Shown here one piece after another: positions 1 through 9,880 of a DNA stretch of 15,346 nt (its first letter is position 1; every line of letters begins with the position of its first letter). The notes beneath the pieces are model-generated. The model was not told where the DNA came from. It did not search any database and was given only the letters and a program-made list of their open reading frames with translations. Source of the stretch: Flammula alnicola (taxonomy: Eukaryota; Basidiomycota; Agaricomycetes; Agaricales; Strophariaceae); assembly GCA_015499995.1 (NCBI GenBank), contig JADNRV010000733.1, positions 1 through 15,346 on the forward strand. The letters run 5' to 3'. Position numbers and translations under genes: made by a program.

Positions 1-271
1 TGATGCCGAAGCGGATGGTTGATTGTAGAAATACTGAATCTCTGGGACGATCCCAATATTGGAATGTAATTCTCAAGGCTCTGCTATCCCTGACAATGAG
101 CGTCCAGTGTTGCTTCAAGGCTTCAAAATCAAGGTTCGCTATGTCGATGGCTGATGGACAGGACTGGGATGGCGCAATCGATTCGATATCAACGTGTTCT
201 TGCAGAGATCTCTTGCTGCAATGAACATCGACTCAGATTCCCCTTAGGACATTTGGATCGAACGTGGTCAT
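1..271 (-). pseudogene. Possible 5' part of an unknown gene leaving the left edge, interrupted by TGA
   Basis: Reading the minus strand from an ATG at 271-269, the frame gives MTTFDPNVLRGI. It then meets TGA at 235-233 and stays open for about 77 codons to the window edge. The downstream peptide has a protein-like composition (for example DFEALKQHWTLIVRDSRALR), but I do not recognise a family. A minus-strand TATA-like element lies about 140 bp upstream of the ATG. The TGA could be a nonsense change from CGA (Arg), a sign that the real start differs, or part of an unrecognised intron; the nearby GT..AG pairs are too short or out of phase. The gene is cut by the window edge. Chance openness of the frame is a real alternative. 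Confidence 0.25.
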
Positions 272-410
272 GGAAGAACGTGTTTCTGATTTGCAAATTC
301 TGCAACTGCCGCTGATCGTGGACCTTGACAGTGGACTTTGAAATATTGCAAAACAGCTTATGATTGTTCCGGGCGGCCATTTACAACATACAAGTGCATT
401 GACCTCGACA

Positions 411-419
411 TTATATAGG
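411..419 (-). promoter_or_regulatory. TATA-like element, minus strand
   Basis: The minus strand reads CCTATATAA here, about 140 bp upstream of the candidate minus-strand ATG at 271. The spacing would fit a TATA box plus a 5' leader of roughly 100 nt. There is no other support. Confidence 0.25.
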
Positions 420-429
420 CCGCCCACTT

Positions 430-1690
430 AGGAACCCTATGGGGATGAATTTTCCCAAATATACGCTGATTTCATTCTTTCAAAACTATCGTAACTCCAG
501 TTGACTTTTTATGAGTCAAAAGGCTGGTTGAGCGGCATGTGATGTTCTAACTTGTTCTGGTGATTTCCCAGCATGTGGATATAGCACGATTCGTCGGGTA
601 CCTGTATCCTTTCGCGCACAACTTAAACAAACCGAAGTACAGTGTATAGATTGATTATCAATGTCATTTGCAATAAAGTCTTAGTAGATGTGAAATTGCA
701 AACTTGCATTGCCTTCGATGCATCTTCGCTCGTGTATTCTGGTAGATCATAATCTAATTAATTAATAAAAGTACCAGTCAACGAGAGTTCCCCATCTACA
801 TGACTCTGCACGACATTCTAGCGCTCCGTGTTAGCCTCCATTTTGGACCTCTGAGAATAGAGACGGAAATGTCGAGTGACATCTTTCATCTGTGAATCAG
901 GCTCTGCACACGGCGCCTATCAAATCAAGTGTGCCCCCATTCACCCTCCAATGGAAGCCCTTATTCTTCGAATATGGACTCTTGTAGTTCGCAAGTCTAT
1001 TTTACTTCTATGAGTAGCGGTCGTTTTGGAAGCGTGCATGCATATTAGATATCACGCTGCTGTAACCTGATGCTCATACGATGTCCTCGAGATGCGTAGG
1101 CACATTATTGAATATTGGCGCCAAATTACTCAAATTAGCGCCCAGCAAAGTTCAAACGTCGCCCGGCGTTTTCCAATTCCGGATTTCACAGGAATACCCG
1201 ATTCTTCTTCCATATTTTCATATGGTGTGAATACAATATGCACGTTGCGTGGTCGTTACTGTAGCGGTTATTTACTGGATTATCTCTGGGGTCCCGATCG
1301 ACTCCTTGCAACCCGTTAGATGTTCCAGTCCGAGGCAGTCGTGCATGATACGACTACCGCCACTGCAAACACTGGGGTGCACTCCAAGCGAAAAGGTCGG
1401 CAAGTACATAACATTATTATCCTATTAATCAGCAATAGTACCTAGTGCCCGCTTGCGCTGAGGAAGTGCCAGAGCGGCGCGCCTGCGCTGTGCTCGGTAA
1501 TTACCCACGCTCGTGGTCATCGACTGTGGACTCCGACTGACGAGTATTATCTAGACTCACAGGCTGCTACATCTTCCGATCGAGTCTGCAGAGTGAAAAA
1601 TCGTGAGGACACCAGCGCGACGTTGCTTACATTTATGTTTTCACCGCGTCTTTTTTGGCACTGCAACTTGGGACTCAAGATTTCCCAGGA
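430..1690. other. Stretch without a recognisable gene
   Basis: Both strands are broken by frequent stops. The longest open stretch (1092-1319, plus) lacks a recognisable motif, a promoter or splice support, and I do not call it. No terminal repeats, transposase motifs or RNA-gene signatures were seen. Confidence 0.5.
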
Positions 1691-1705
1691 TGCGGCCAGA
1701 AAGAA

Positions 1706-1740
1706 CCAATCGACAGGGATTGGGCATGCGGACTATATAG
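1706..1740 (+). promoter_or_regulatory. CCAAT / ATTGG / TATA promoter-like block
   Basis: The block holds CCAAT at 1706-1710, an inverted CCAAT (ATTGG) at 1719-1723 and TATATAG at 1734-1740. About 54 bp after the TATA element is an ATG at 1794 in a good fungal context (TTTCACAATGAG). The element order and spacing are those of a classical RNA polymerase II promoter. No convincing long coding sequence follows, so it may drive a small gene, a decayed gene or a non-coding transcript. Confidence 0.4.
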
Positions 1741-1793
1741 CCTTATGTCGACTTTGATCCGCCGGACCCCAGAAGACTTAAGTAGCTTTCACA

Positions 1794-2175
1794 ATGAGTG
1801 CCCCCAATGGTCCCTATCGAGCCCGCGTCCAGTCGGCTGCCAGGTGGTCATTCTCACTGACAGGGTTCTGGACAAAAAGGTTTCCACGTTTGAATTCAAC
1901 TCACACAATAAGGACGGCTCTCACGCTTATGTAATATGTCAGAGAGTCCGACTCCCCAAGTTGACGAAATTCTTTTCTCAAGTGTCCAACTTCCTCTCCG
2001 ACTTCTCTCTCTTATCGCAATAGAAAGCTATGTTGGATATAGAGCGCTCTTACGATGTGAACAGAAGCACGCCTTCGAAGATTCTGTCTGTGGTCGATAG
2101 GCCTTCCCAGCCCCAACCATTCAAGGCGTTTTCGAAGACTTCAAGAGTCAAGACATTTTAACTTCTGACAGCTAG
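1794..2175 (+). other. Weak coding signal behind the 1706-1740 promoter-like block
   Basis: From ATG 1794 the frame codes 46 residues (MSAPNGPYRARVQSAARWSF...) and stops at 1932-1934. A second ATG at 1936 opens a 54-codon frame (MSESPTPQVDEILFSSVQLP...) ending in TAG at 2098-2100, and that same frame then stays open to another TAG at 2173-2175. A third frame is open from 1655 to 2023. I could not join these frames with GT-AG introns of normal length. The segment could be a decayed gene, a small-protein gene with an intron I missed, or chance open frames. No family is recognised. Confidence 0.2.
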
Positions 2176-2203
2176 GAACCGGTGTGTAAAAACGATCCAA
2201 CAT

Positions 2204-2210
2204 TATAATA
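2204..2210 (+). promoter_or_regulatory. TATA-like element upstream of the 2358-4191 gene
   Basis: The sequence TATAATA lies about 150 bp upstream of the ATG at 2358. A pyrimidine-rich stretch follows at about 2255-2300. The position fits a core promoter with a 5' leader of roughly 100-120 nt. Confidence 0.35.
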
Positions 2211-2300
2211 CGATTCAACTTCATGCTCGAAATCGCAGAGCTTTTGATTTTCAGTCAGCCTCTGTCGCATTTTCTGAAATACCCTTCTGTTTTTTTAATC

Positions 2301-2333
2301 ATGTTTTCAAGACTGCCTCCGCTCCCTGGCTAG
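2301..2333 (+). CDS. Upstream ORF in the leader of the 2358-4191 gene
   Basis: An ATG at 2301 begins a 10-codon frame (MFSRLPPLPG) ending in TAG at 2331-2333, 24 bp before the main ATG at 2358. That TAG is also the nearest in-frame stop upstream of the main start, which supports 2358 as the first usable in-frame ATG. If the transcript starts near 2235, a scanning ribosome meets this uORF first, so it could damp translation of the main protein. The peptide itself has no recognisable function. Confidence 0.3.
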   Translation: MFSRLPPLPG

Positions 2334-2357
2334 CTCTTCCATTCCGTGGCTGACCAT

Positions 2358-4191
2358 ATGGCCTCAGTGCTCGCGATTTTTGGACATTTGTGGGCCATCA
2401 TCCTTGCCTGTCTTCGAGGAGCAAACAAATCGTCTCCGTCCGTCCTACCGCTTTCCATGAAAAACTCGGCGGGATCCTCGAAAACGCTCGGACAGAAACA
2501 TCGAAAGAAAGGGAACGATACTAGTAAACTCGGTAAGAAAGATCTCGGCCGTCCTACTCTTCTCTTTGTCATTACTGACTGAATAGCCTGCAGAAGCTTT
2601 GCAAGCACAGAAGGAGCAATTCTTGCGACATCCCAGTCTACGGACAACGGATAGGGAGCGACATAACCCCCAAGCAAATACGGTAGGGACAAGAGCGTCT
2701 AACGTGTCAAAGGACAGGCCTAGCCATGTCGCCCGATCGATGTTTGCCATTCAAGAGTGGAATTCTTTGGCACGGGAATATACTAAGCCACCTCCTCGCC
2801 CACCTCGACCTCCGTCCGACCCGGTTCCTGCTGTGATTGTGACGCCTTGCACCCCAACTGGCGATGGACTTCTGTCTAGTAGTCAAGACTTCCCTTACAC
2901 GACGACTCGTGTCTCTCCGCTGGACCTTACGATCGCTGCCTACAAACCAGGACAAGGCCTGACACCTCATTTCTCGGCGGCCGCCAAGCACCAGCGAAAA
3001 GACACTCGGCCTATAGACGACGCCAAACCTGGTTCAGATCCCCCGGACGTCAGTGAGTGTGATATAGCGGACGTAACGGTTATTGATTTAGCGGATGTCC
3101 AAAATCCGTTCAATGTCACACCTTTGACCCCATTGGTAGACTCTCCGCATGTGTCTTTCGTCCTGCCGGAGCCTCTGAGGAGTATTACCTTCGATCCTGC
3201 GCGACATAGCACCAATGTTCTATCAGCGATTTCCGGTCTAATCTGGGATACCCCTTCTTGGATTAGCGCAGCCCCGTCCAGCGATTCAGAACCCCTTAAT
3301 ACCCGGGCTACGCCGTATGTTACCAGCACACCTGCTAAGAGACGAAGAGCAGGAGAACAGGATCTGGAGAGTGATTCCATCGCTGAAACACCTCGCCCGA
3401 ACGATGTTGGGAAGCTTCAGCGTCTGCGCCTTCCTAAGGACCAAATGGATCTGCTGCCATACCCCGATGTCTTTGACTTGGATATGTACTACGGCCCGGG
3501 GTCAGGCCGCGACAGCGTCTCCACCCAGGACTGCTCTTCTTCCTCCATAATCATCTGTTCTACTGAAGACAAGGACCTGTTCTCACTTCTCGACTTGTCC
3601 CTGCCTTCGAATTCCGACCATATCCCGACGAGGTCTGCCCGGCGGTTCGGTTTTGTTGCGGCCGCGTCTAGCCCTCAGAGCCCTAGTGTAAGCGTCGACC
3701 ATGAAGTGAAGCGGTACCGCGACCTCTACAGGCATCCTGCCTACTCACGCCCGCCTGATTTATACTCAGAGAACACGAGCTTGGAATCGCTCATGAATGT
3801 AACCCCACCTGCCCATAATAAAGCTCCAGTCTCTGGTTCCGCGTCGCGAGCTCTTCTACCTCTTCCCCTGCGCGATGCGAATCGGACAACCAACATCCCC
3901 TCTAGACCTCTCGTCCCAGCACGCAAGGTAGGCAAGGTCCATTTCGAGACAACTCCTCCTCGTCCTTTAAAGCTTGTAAAGAGCCACCATGCCAACCCTC
4001 CTCCACCCATCGTGATCGTCTCGCATCATCGATGCGGGTCGATCTCTGAAGATTCGCGATATACTATGAAAGTTAACAACTCAGAGGGCTCGCAAGAGAC
4101 GCTGAGGGCGCGTCTGAGGGAAGCTTGTGCCAACTTCTCGAAGTCGGTCTGGACGGAGGATTCTTATTCTCTAGATATTTCTATCCGCTGA
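2358..4191 (+). CDS. Ser/Pro-rich, probably disordered protein of unknown function (2 exons)
   Basis: Exon 1 is 2358-2532. A 61-nt intron at 2533-2593 (donor GTAAGA, acceptor TGCAG, branch-like CTGAC) joins in frame to exon 2 at 2594-4191. The product is 590 residues. Residues 1-20 are hydrophobic (MASVLAIFGHLWAIILACLR) and could be a signal anchor. A shorter start at ATG 2457 would remove them and leave a basic stretch (KHRKKGN). Residues near 123-132 are polyproline (PPPRPPRPP), and a KRRR cluster near 307-310 could be a nuclear signal. Most of the chain is Ser/Thr/Pro-rich with many S/T-P pairs, which suggests disorder and proline-directed phosphorylation. The last 35 residues contain a likely short helix (ETLRARLREACANFSKSVW). 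I recognise no enzyme domain or family. It converges on the monooxygenase gene. The single long open frame and clean splice make the gene likely; its function is unknown. Confidence 0.75.
2533..2593 (+). other. Intron of the Ser/Pro-rich protein gene
   Basis: This 61-nt GT-AG intron (GTAAGA...GCCTGCAG) interrupts codon 59 in phase 1. Removing it joins the exon 1 frame from ATG 2358 to the 1.6-kb open frame that otherwise lacks its own ATG near its start. Confidence 0.7.
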
Positions 4192-4390
4192 TTCTAGGGT
4201 ATTCGTTTATTTTTCGTTCTTCCCTCAAATTCTTTTGGTTTAGCAACCACTTTTTACACTCACGCCCCACTATCTTTACTTCACGGAAATGAATTTAATG
4301 ATTGTTTGTCATTGCTCTAATCATTACAAATTCCAATCTCTGTCATTCAAGATTCAAGATTTTCGAAGGAATCGCGGCCCTGTGCGTCAT
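4192..4390. other. Shared 3' region between convergent genes
   Basis: These 199 bp separate the stop of the plus-strand gene from the stop of the minus-strand monooxygenase. The minus strand carries AATAAA (plus TTTATT, 4206-4211), a possible polyadenylation signal for the monooxygenase transcript. Using it would make the two transcripts' 3' ends overlap. T-rich tracts follow the plus-strand stop. Confidence 0.45.
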
Positions 4391-6993
4391 TCAGTCTGCG
4401 GCACTGTATCTTTCGCCGAATATCCCTTCTTGGATGGCTTTGATTTCTGTTGCACAGATTTATTAGCCACTGATCTGAATCCATCATACGTGCAAGCACT
4501 TACGAAGAGCAATGGATTTGGAGTAGAAGCGGCATAACGCGAGGTTACCTATACATAAAAAATTGTTGGTGAGTACGTCTCATTTAATTTTCATCTAGAT
4601 GTGCAATCCTTACCCATCACGTTCCACATTCCCGGGAGTCCCGAATCTCCAAAGCAGCCTTTGAGCTCTCCCTCTTCATTTAAACCCCATACAGCTTTCG
4701 CTTTCTCTGCTAGCTCGTCTCCGACAATCTTGCGCAAGGTGTAACGGGGGTCGCTTAGTCTACGATGGGTAGCAAAAAAAATCAGTTCGCACTCTCCACA
4801 ACGACGTCTAGGAAGGTAGAGACCCACCCAGTGCAAAACACAACGACGTCAGCAGGAAGTTCGCTTCCATCCTCGAACTTCAATCCGGTTTCGGTGAACT
4901 CTTTGATTTGGCTATCGTTCTTCAGCTTTATCTTTCCGTCGATGATGTACTGGCTCCCGCCGACATCTAAAAATCCGTATAAACGGTTGTTTATCAGGAG
5001 TACGGAAGAATGTAGCCCACCCATATAGTACCCTCCTGCTTTCTCCCAGACTGAAAGGAGAAGACCGCAGCCCTTATAGCCCTCGTTGGTCCTGAAGCCG
5101 CGCTTATGAAGACCGTCGAGGAGTTCTCTAAACCATACCATATAAGCGAACCTTATCATCAAAGATCTTTGGTTGAGCTTACTTGTCCGCTTGCGCTATC
5201 AATTTGGAGGATCGGTAGGTAATGCCAGCTGTGAAGAGGTTCGGGAAGGACGCATTAAGCTTGTCCGCTATGTCTGTTGGAGGGCCATGTTCCGAGTAGA
5301 AAGCTGGAATACAATAATATCACGATCGAAATCCCGTCTCCAGTCTACGTAAGCCTCACCTCCCAAAAGCATTGGTATGCCATTCTTAGTTGTCATGACA
5401 TATGTGGAACTTCGTTGGAACATAGTAACATCTTCGATGGAGAAACGACTCAGTGTCAAGTAGGGTAGACATATTTCCATGAATTGCTTACCGACGCCAT
5501 GGTCAACATAGTCGACGCAGATATCATGTGCTTTGAATTGCATTCAGATCGCGAAGTCATCGTTGAATGACTGGATAGACCCACCGGACGTGCACGAGCC
5601 TATCACGACCACCTTCTTCCCAGCATGATCCGTCGCTCTTTTGTGCTGCAAGGAGTGTAGTATCTGCCCTTTAAACACATCCTACGACCCGCATCAATAA
5701 GTATCATGAACGAGCATCGAAGGCGTCCTCATTTAGAAGGACACCTACCATTCCGGGATATTTGGGCATATAACCCTGTCCGCCTCTGAAGCCCGTCGCC
5801 ATCACGATGTGTTTGACCTTGAATACGCGCTCCTTTCCATCTGGCTTCTTGACTGTCACAGACCATTCTTTCGTGGTTTCGTCTTGAGTAGCGTTCATCA
5901 CAGTAGAGGATGTCCAGATGTTCAGTTCCATTGCTTCTGCGTAATATTCCAGCCAGTTCGCCAGCTATTCCAGGAAAATTTAGTTAGCGTTGAACGAAAG
6001 CTAGAAGCTGCATCGTACTTTCTTGGCCGGGGCATATACAGGCCATGAAGGAGGGAACCTGGAGGTGGTAGATGGGACGCCATGTTCATGTGTAGGAATA
6101 AAATACTCACGGTAGATACGGCATATGATCATACCCTAAAGAATGGATTATTTATCAGATAACTCAGGCATCAGAAGAATAATATACCCACAAACGGTAT
6201 CGTGCAAGCAAAGCGCCTCGTACCGCGTTCTCCAATTATCTCCTATCCTTGGATTCTTCTCGATGACCAAATTCGAAACCCCTAGAGTCTTCAGGTGCAC
6301 CGCGACATCCAATCCGCTATGTCCACCTCCAACAATGAGGACGGTCGGGTCCCCATTCTCGAAGCTCACCTCCTTCGCCCTCTCGGCCTCCCACTTCCCG
6401 TGGTTCGGTTCGTGATTGCGTAAAGGGCCGATTTGCTCTGGGAACCCTTTCAGATCATCCAGGGTTGTGAATAAGGAATGCGCCTTCCAGGTAGTTTGCT
6501 TGTCCTGGCCGGCAACGGGAACAAGTCGCGCTACTCCAGAGCACAACCCCACACTGGTCTCGAACGTGAAAAGGAATTGGATCCATGCAAGATCGGGGAA
6601 GGGTTTCTGCAGCTGAGGCGCGATACTCTTCTGAAGCTGTACATTTGATACCTTTGCCCCACCCAATCGAGCCGAAAGGAAATCCTTGATCTTGGAAGTG
6701 CCTTCGAAAGTCCTAAAGTCCCACGTCAACGCAAGGACGTCTCGCCAATAGACAGATAACTCGTCAAGAGAAGATGGCTGATCGCTGCCTGCTGGCTTGA
6801 ACATGTTCGACGCAAAAGACGACTGAACCAAGATGCCGAGGAGACCTTCGACATCTCCTTGTCCAGCAAATCTTGCAAAAGAGGATAGCCAGTCTGATGC
6901 AACCTGCGTCGCGTCGAGGTCCTCTGGGATGGTAGGATCTCCTAGTTTGGAGAGAGTGGGCAATGGCGCCTCTGCTGGGTTTAACGTCTGCAT
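4391..6993 (-). CDS. FAD/NAD(P)H-dependent monooxygenase-like protein with N-terminal NTF2-like region (13 exons)
   Basis: A full 13-exon model reads in frame from ATG 6993 to TGA 4391. Exons: 6993-6192, 6135-6111, 6058-6019, 5964-5749, 5681-5585, 5530-5492, 5431-5360, 5303-5183, 5127-5021, 4966-4828, 4759-4614, 4548-4504, 4446-4391. The introns are 52-68 nt and GT-AG. The CDS is 1905 nt and the protein 634 residues. Residues about 30-190 look like an NTF2/SnoaL-type fold. The FAD motif GGGHSG is at 222-227. A flavin-monooxygenase-like signature begins at FKGQILH (364-370). The NADPH-site variant GSCTSA is at 389-394, and ATG-type motifs are at 345-347 and 551-553 (CTG here). Proteins of this class use FAD and NADPH to add oxygen to small organic substrates; the substrate cannot be told from sequence. 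There are no frameshifts or premature stops, and no obvious signal peptide, so it is probably cytosolic. I see no partner biosynthetic genes nearby. The 25-nt exon 2 is needed to encode the conserved WYDHMPYLP stretch. Confidence 0.92.
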
Positions 6994-7927
6994 GGTGCTT
7001 TGTGGTCCGATAGCGCAGTGTACAATTGTAGCCCGAGAAAGATGGTGGGATGGAGGATCTCTCTCGTCCTTTTGGGCATCCTTTAACTTGCGGCGGCTTA
7101 TCGCCCATCTACAGGATCGTGAGGCACTGGGAAATAAGAAGATTTCATATTATTAACCAGATGACCAAGGTGCCGCACCAAAATATTGCCTGTCCTCTCG
7201 GGTCATGAGACTCTTCGCTTCCCGCACTTCAAGGAAAGAACCTTCGTAGATTAGATTAGATAATAAATTCTAATGCACGAACAATTACACCAATCACCGC
7301 ATCAACGCATCATGTCTTTAAAGCTTCATGAACGACATCCGGTGATACTGACATTCCTACATAGAGCCCGACTTTTGTTCTCTATAAACGTCAAACCCTA
7401 CTCATCCTCAGTTGTCCCATTGATCGATTCCCGTACGAGTTCAAGTTGCGCTCCGCCAACGTCCATCCGTCCTCAGATAATATCAATCTCAATATCGACG
7501 CAACCGACCCTTCTGTCATTCATCTGGAACACAAGTCCAGTTATTGTATGGAATTGTCCTCCACCACTTTTGACAGCCAGCGATTTCAACCACCGAATAA
7601 AAATACTACCCACCACAGTGCCCACACCTTTTTCCATCGTTCATTCCTGCCTCAGGCACAATACCTGGTGCCAATACACACGCAGGCGCCGAGGAAATCA
7701 CACTGTCAGAAAAATGTGCGTTCTATAGTAGGAGAAATACAGCCTCGGAAACACTGCTCATCGCATGAGCAATTGTAACGGTATAGCGTCTATAAATAAT
7801 CTTGCCGAACTTCTTGAATGGCTACTATGTGGATGTATGCGAATACCACATCCTGCATCCTGCTACGTTAGGCTACTCCTCTATTCTATATATCCGTTAA
7901 TGTTCATGTTTGTAAGCTATCTTCCCA
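6994..7927. other. Intergenic region upstream of the monooxygenase gene
   Basis: The monooxygenase promoter should lie at the left side of this block, but I found no clear TATA or CCAAT element close to its ATG. Overlapping plus-strand open frames at 7273-7728 and 7446-7778 lie here. The second contains an ATG at 7548 (77 codons) and lies 3' of a TATA-like CTCTATAAACG near 7380. Neither frame has splice support or a recognisable motif, and I do not call a gene. Confidence 0.4.
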
Positions 7928-7952
7928 CCCAGCGCTTATCTTTAGCGCTGGG
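7928..7952. repeat. Perfect 9-bp inverted repeat (hairpin)
   Basis: CCCAGCGCT at 7928-7936 and AGCGCTGGG at 7944-7952 are perfect reverse complements around a 7-base loop. The stem is GC-rich (7 of 9 pairs). It sits in non-coding sequence. Confidence 0.75.
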
Positions 7953-9015
7953 AATAGGATGGTCCAGCCGGGTCTTTGCAACACGACCTACGGCGAGGTA
8001 ACCCGGCCTCCCGCTTTGTGCAGGTACGCATGGCTTTACACAGGCCCTGACCTTCTTTGAGGGTAGAAAGAAGGCGTTGGATTTCCAAATTTGCTTGATA
8101 GGTTATATCGGGACAATCGGCCTAAGGAAAGTGCCCCATTTTATGGCAGTGAGGAGTCCATCCCACAACGGCCTATATGAGGCGCCATAGGCTCGACATC
8201 TGTGCGATGGGACGGGCGAGCCTAGTATTACAACGACGATGGACGCCAAGGTCACTGCGGCCCCAGCTAGATGTACGGATGAGTCGAGAGTGGGTTTTAC
8301 GTTCATCATTCTGCTCTCATCGCTTTTCGGCGCGTAGCTTCCTGGAGTCGTCTCTCCCCTTTCCTGACTTATACTTCTTAGGGTTCGATTGAAATTTAGG
8401 TGTGGCGATGAATTCATTTAACGAATTCTGTCTGAGTCGACTGCTACATTCGTTATCACCTTCTAATCTCGGTCTTATGTGATTGGCGACATTAAGATTT
8501 GCATGAGGACTTTGACACCGTGCTTCTAGTTCAGTCACGGTATGAGGAATTCTTAGAGACACTTCTTAATATTGTTAATCGCATTCCATTACCATTGAGA
8601 ATTCATCAGTCAGCTTCCCATCGCGCCCCACAAGTGCTAATACTGAAATAAGATAAGTAGGACATTATAATATCCTACGTATCCATTTCGTTGGTAATGA
8701 AGGTGGAATCAATAGTAGGGCGATTCCAAGATAACATTAGGTAGAGCAGAGTGGATTCAGCGGGGATATATGTCAGAATAACTTCAAGAAGACATCGCTA
8801 ATTGATAGCTGGTCCGAGACTAGCTAATTGAAGATTGAAACTGACATGCCAAACGGGAAAACATATCAACCACATAGCCATTTCCATCTGAAGGCAATGT
8901 TGTGTTCGGCCTCGCCCAGAAGGCACGCAAGAGCAGCGGGGACAAAGTCGTGTCGCTGCTAATTTACACCATCTGGATGGTCTAACATAAGTGATGCATA
9001 CACCGAACCACTACC
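7953..9015. other. Stretch without a recognisable gene
   Basis: A minus-strand open frame at 8103-8417 (104 codons from the first ATG-type start) includes a hydrophobic stretch (VTLASIVVVILG) but has no promoter, splice or family support. From about 8560 the sequence is AT-richer and broken in all frames. No transposon ends or RNA genes are recognised. Confidence 0.4.
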
Positions 9016-9040
9016 ATGCCATTCTCACCTGGCATGAGAA
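9016..9040. repeat. Two overlapping, mutually exclusive small hairpins
   Basis: ATGCCA (9016-9021) pairs with TGGCAT (9030-9035) around TTCTCACC. TTCTCA (9022-9027) pairs with TGAGAA (9035-9040) around CCTGGCA. The two stems share bases and cannot form together. Confidence 0.5.
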
Positions 9041-9103
9041 GGTATTGACAGTGCGCGGACATCGCCTCATGTGAACATGTGAACCGTCCCTGACCAGAAG
9101 TAA

Positions 9104-9118
9104 GCGCTCGCGTAGCGC
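9104..9118. repeat. Short GC-rich inverted repeat
   Basis: GCGCT (9104-9108) and AGCGC (9114-9118) flank a 5-base loop (CGCGT). A TATA-like TATTTATA follows at about 9120-9127. Confidence 0.45.
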
Positions 9119-9152
9119 CTATTTATACCCTTCTACCAGAAGTGAACACCGA

Positions 9153-9164
9153 GGTGTCGACACC
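9153..9164. repeat. 12-bp perfect palindrome GGTGTCGACACC
   Basis: The sequence equals its own reverse complement. The preceding ACACC (9146-9150) can also pair with GGTGT (9153-9157). Such a site could bind a dimeric regulator, but none can be named. Confidence 0.5.
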
Positions 9165-9802
9165 GACTTGATCATGTTTATCAGTTATAAATATATTCCT
9201 ATTCTCTAGATAAAGTCCCTTCTCTACATACAACGACTAATTAGCAATAGAATTTCATTTATCCCTTCAGAATACAAAGCGCTCGAGTACCCGAGGTATA
9301 TGGTTAACGGAGGGCGGAACATGGGCTGCGGAGCTGAGTTGGGTCGAAGCACTGCCGGAGAGAACGGCTTATGATCTCACGGTCGACAAGTTCAACCAAT
9401 GATTAATGATCTTCGAGAACTCTCTGAGAGTGTGAAAACATATCGGACCAGCGGGGATATTGACCCGCAACACGTTCAGCTATTAATATTCTTCGACACC
9501 GGATTCCCGATGTTTGTCCAGACACCTGCACAATTTTCTGGTCGATACTGATGTAAAGTGCAATATCTATGGCAGCTTTAATGCCATTTTTTTAGAGAAG
9601 TCCCACTGTATATCTTTTCATCTAAACAATTGACTAGAGTTCTTCGCGCACATACTGACACTGGCATCACCGAGTCCAGCGGAAACCAAATGTCTCCACA
9701 CTTTAGTACGACCCAGAAGCATGGTACGATTAAAATAGAATTTAGATGCTCACCTATCCATCCATCGTCCATCCTAACGGCCACATTCATGCCTCACTCA
9801 GC
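9165..9802. other. Upstream region of the DUF6534 gene
   Basis: Short overlapping open frames on both strands around 9578-9815 look like chance shadows of each other. No protein motif, RNA gene or repeat of note was seen here. Confidence 0.4.
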
Positions 9803-9808
9803 TATAAT
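9803..9808 (+). promoter_or_regulatory. TATA-like element of the DUF6534 gene
   Basis: TATAAT in the context GCTATAATAGC lies 78 bp upstream of the ATG at 9881. A C-rich stretch between them (CCTACACCACACCC) would suit a transcription start and leader. Confidence 0.45.
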
Positions 9809-9880
9809 AGCATGACAAAGTTCAGGGGAACCTCCGCATCCCTTTAGCCTACACCACACCCATTGCTAGCTACCACAGTC

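Noticed and set aside
3317..3550. Shadow frames inside the 2358-4191 gene (also minus 2967-3380 and 3741-4010)
   Set aside because: They overlap the long spliced frame on the other strand or in another frame, and have no motif or promoter of their own.
5268..5543. Continuous minus-strand open frame across 5268-5543
   Set aside because: It reads through three GT-AG introns of the monooxygenase gene. The spliced frame matches the family, and the intron-derived residues do not.
7273..7778. Two overlapping plus-strand open frames of 151 and 110 codons
   Set aside because: Both are open in the same Ser/Thr/Pro/His-rich stretch, which suggests low stop density rather than two genes. There are no splice sites, motifs or family resemblance; the TATA-like element near 7380 alone is not enough.
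8103..8417. Minus-strand 104-codon frame with a hydrophobic stretch
   Set aside because: There is no good start context, promoter or homology pattern, and it overlaps another frame on the opposite strand.
8758..9460. Repeated 12-mer CAGCGGGGATAT (8758 and 9449) and nearby GAAAACATATC pair
   Set aside because: A 12-base repeat is expected several times by chance in 15 kb, and the flanking bases do not match, so there is no evidence of a duplicated element.
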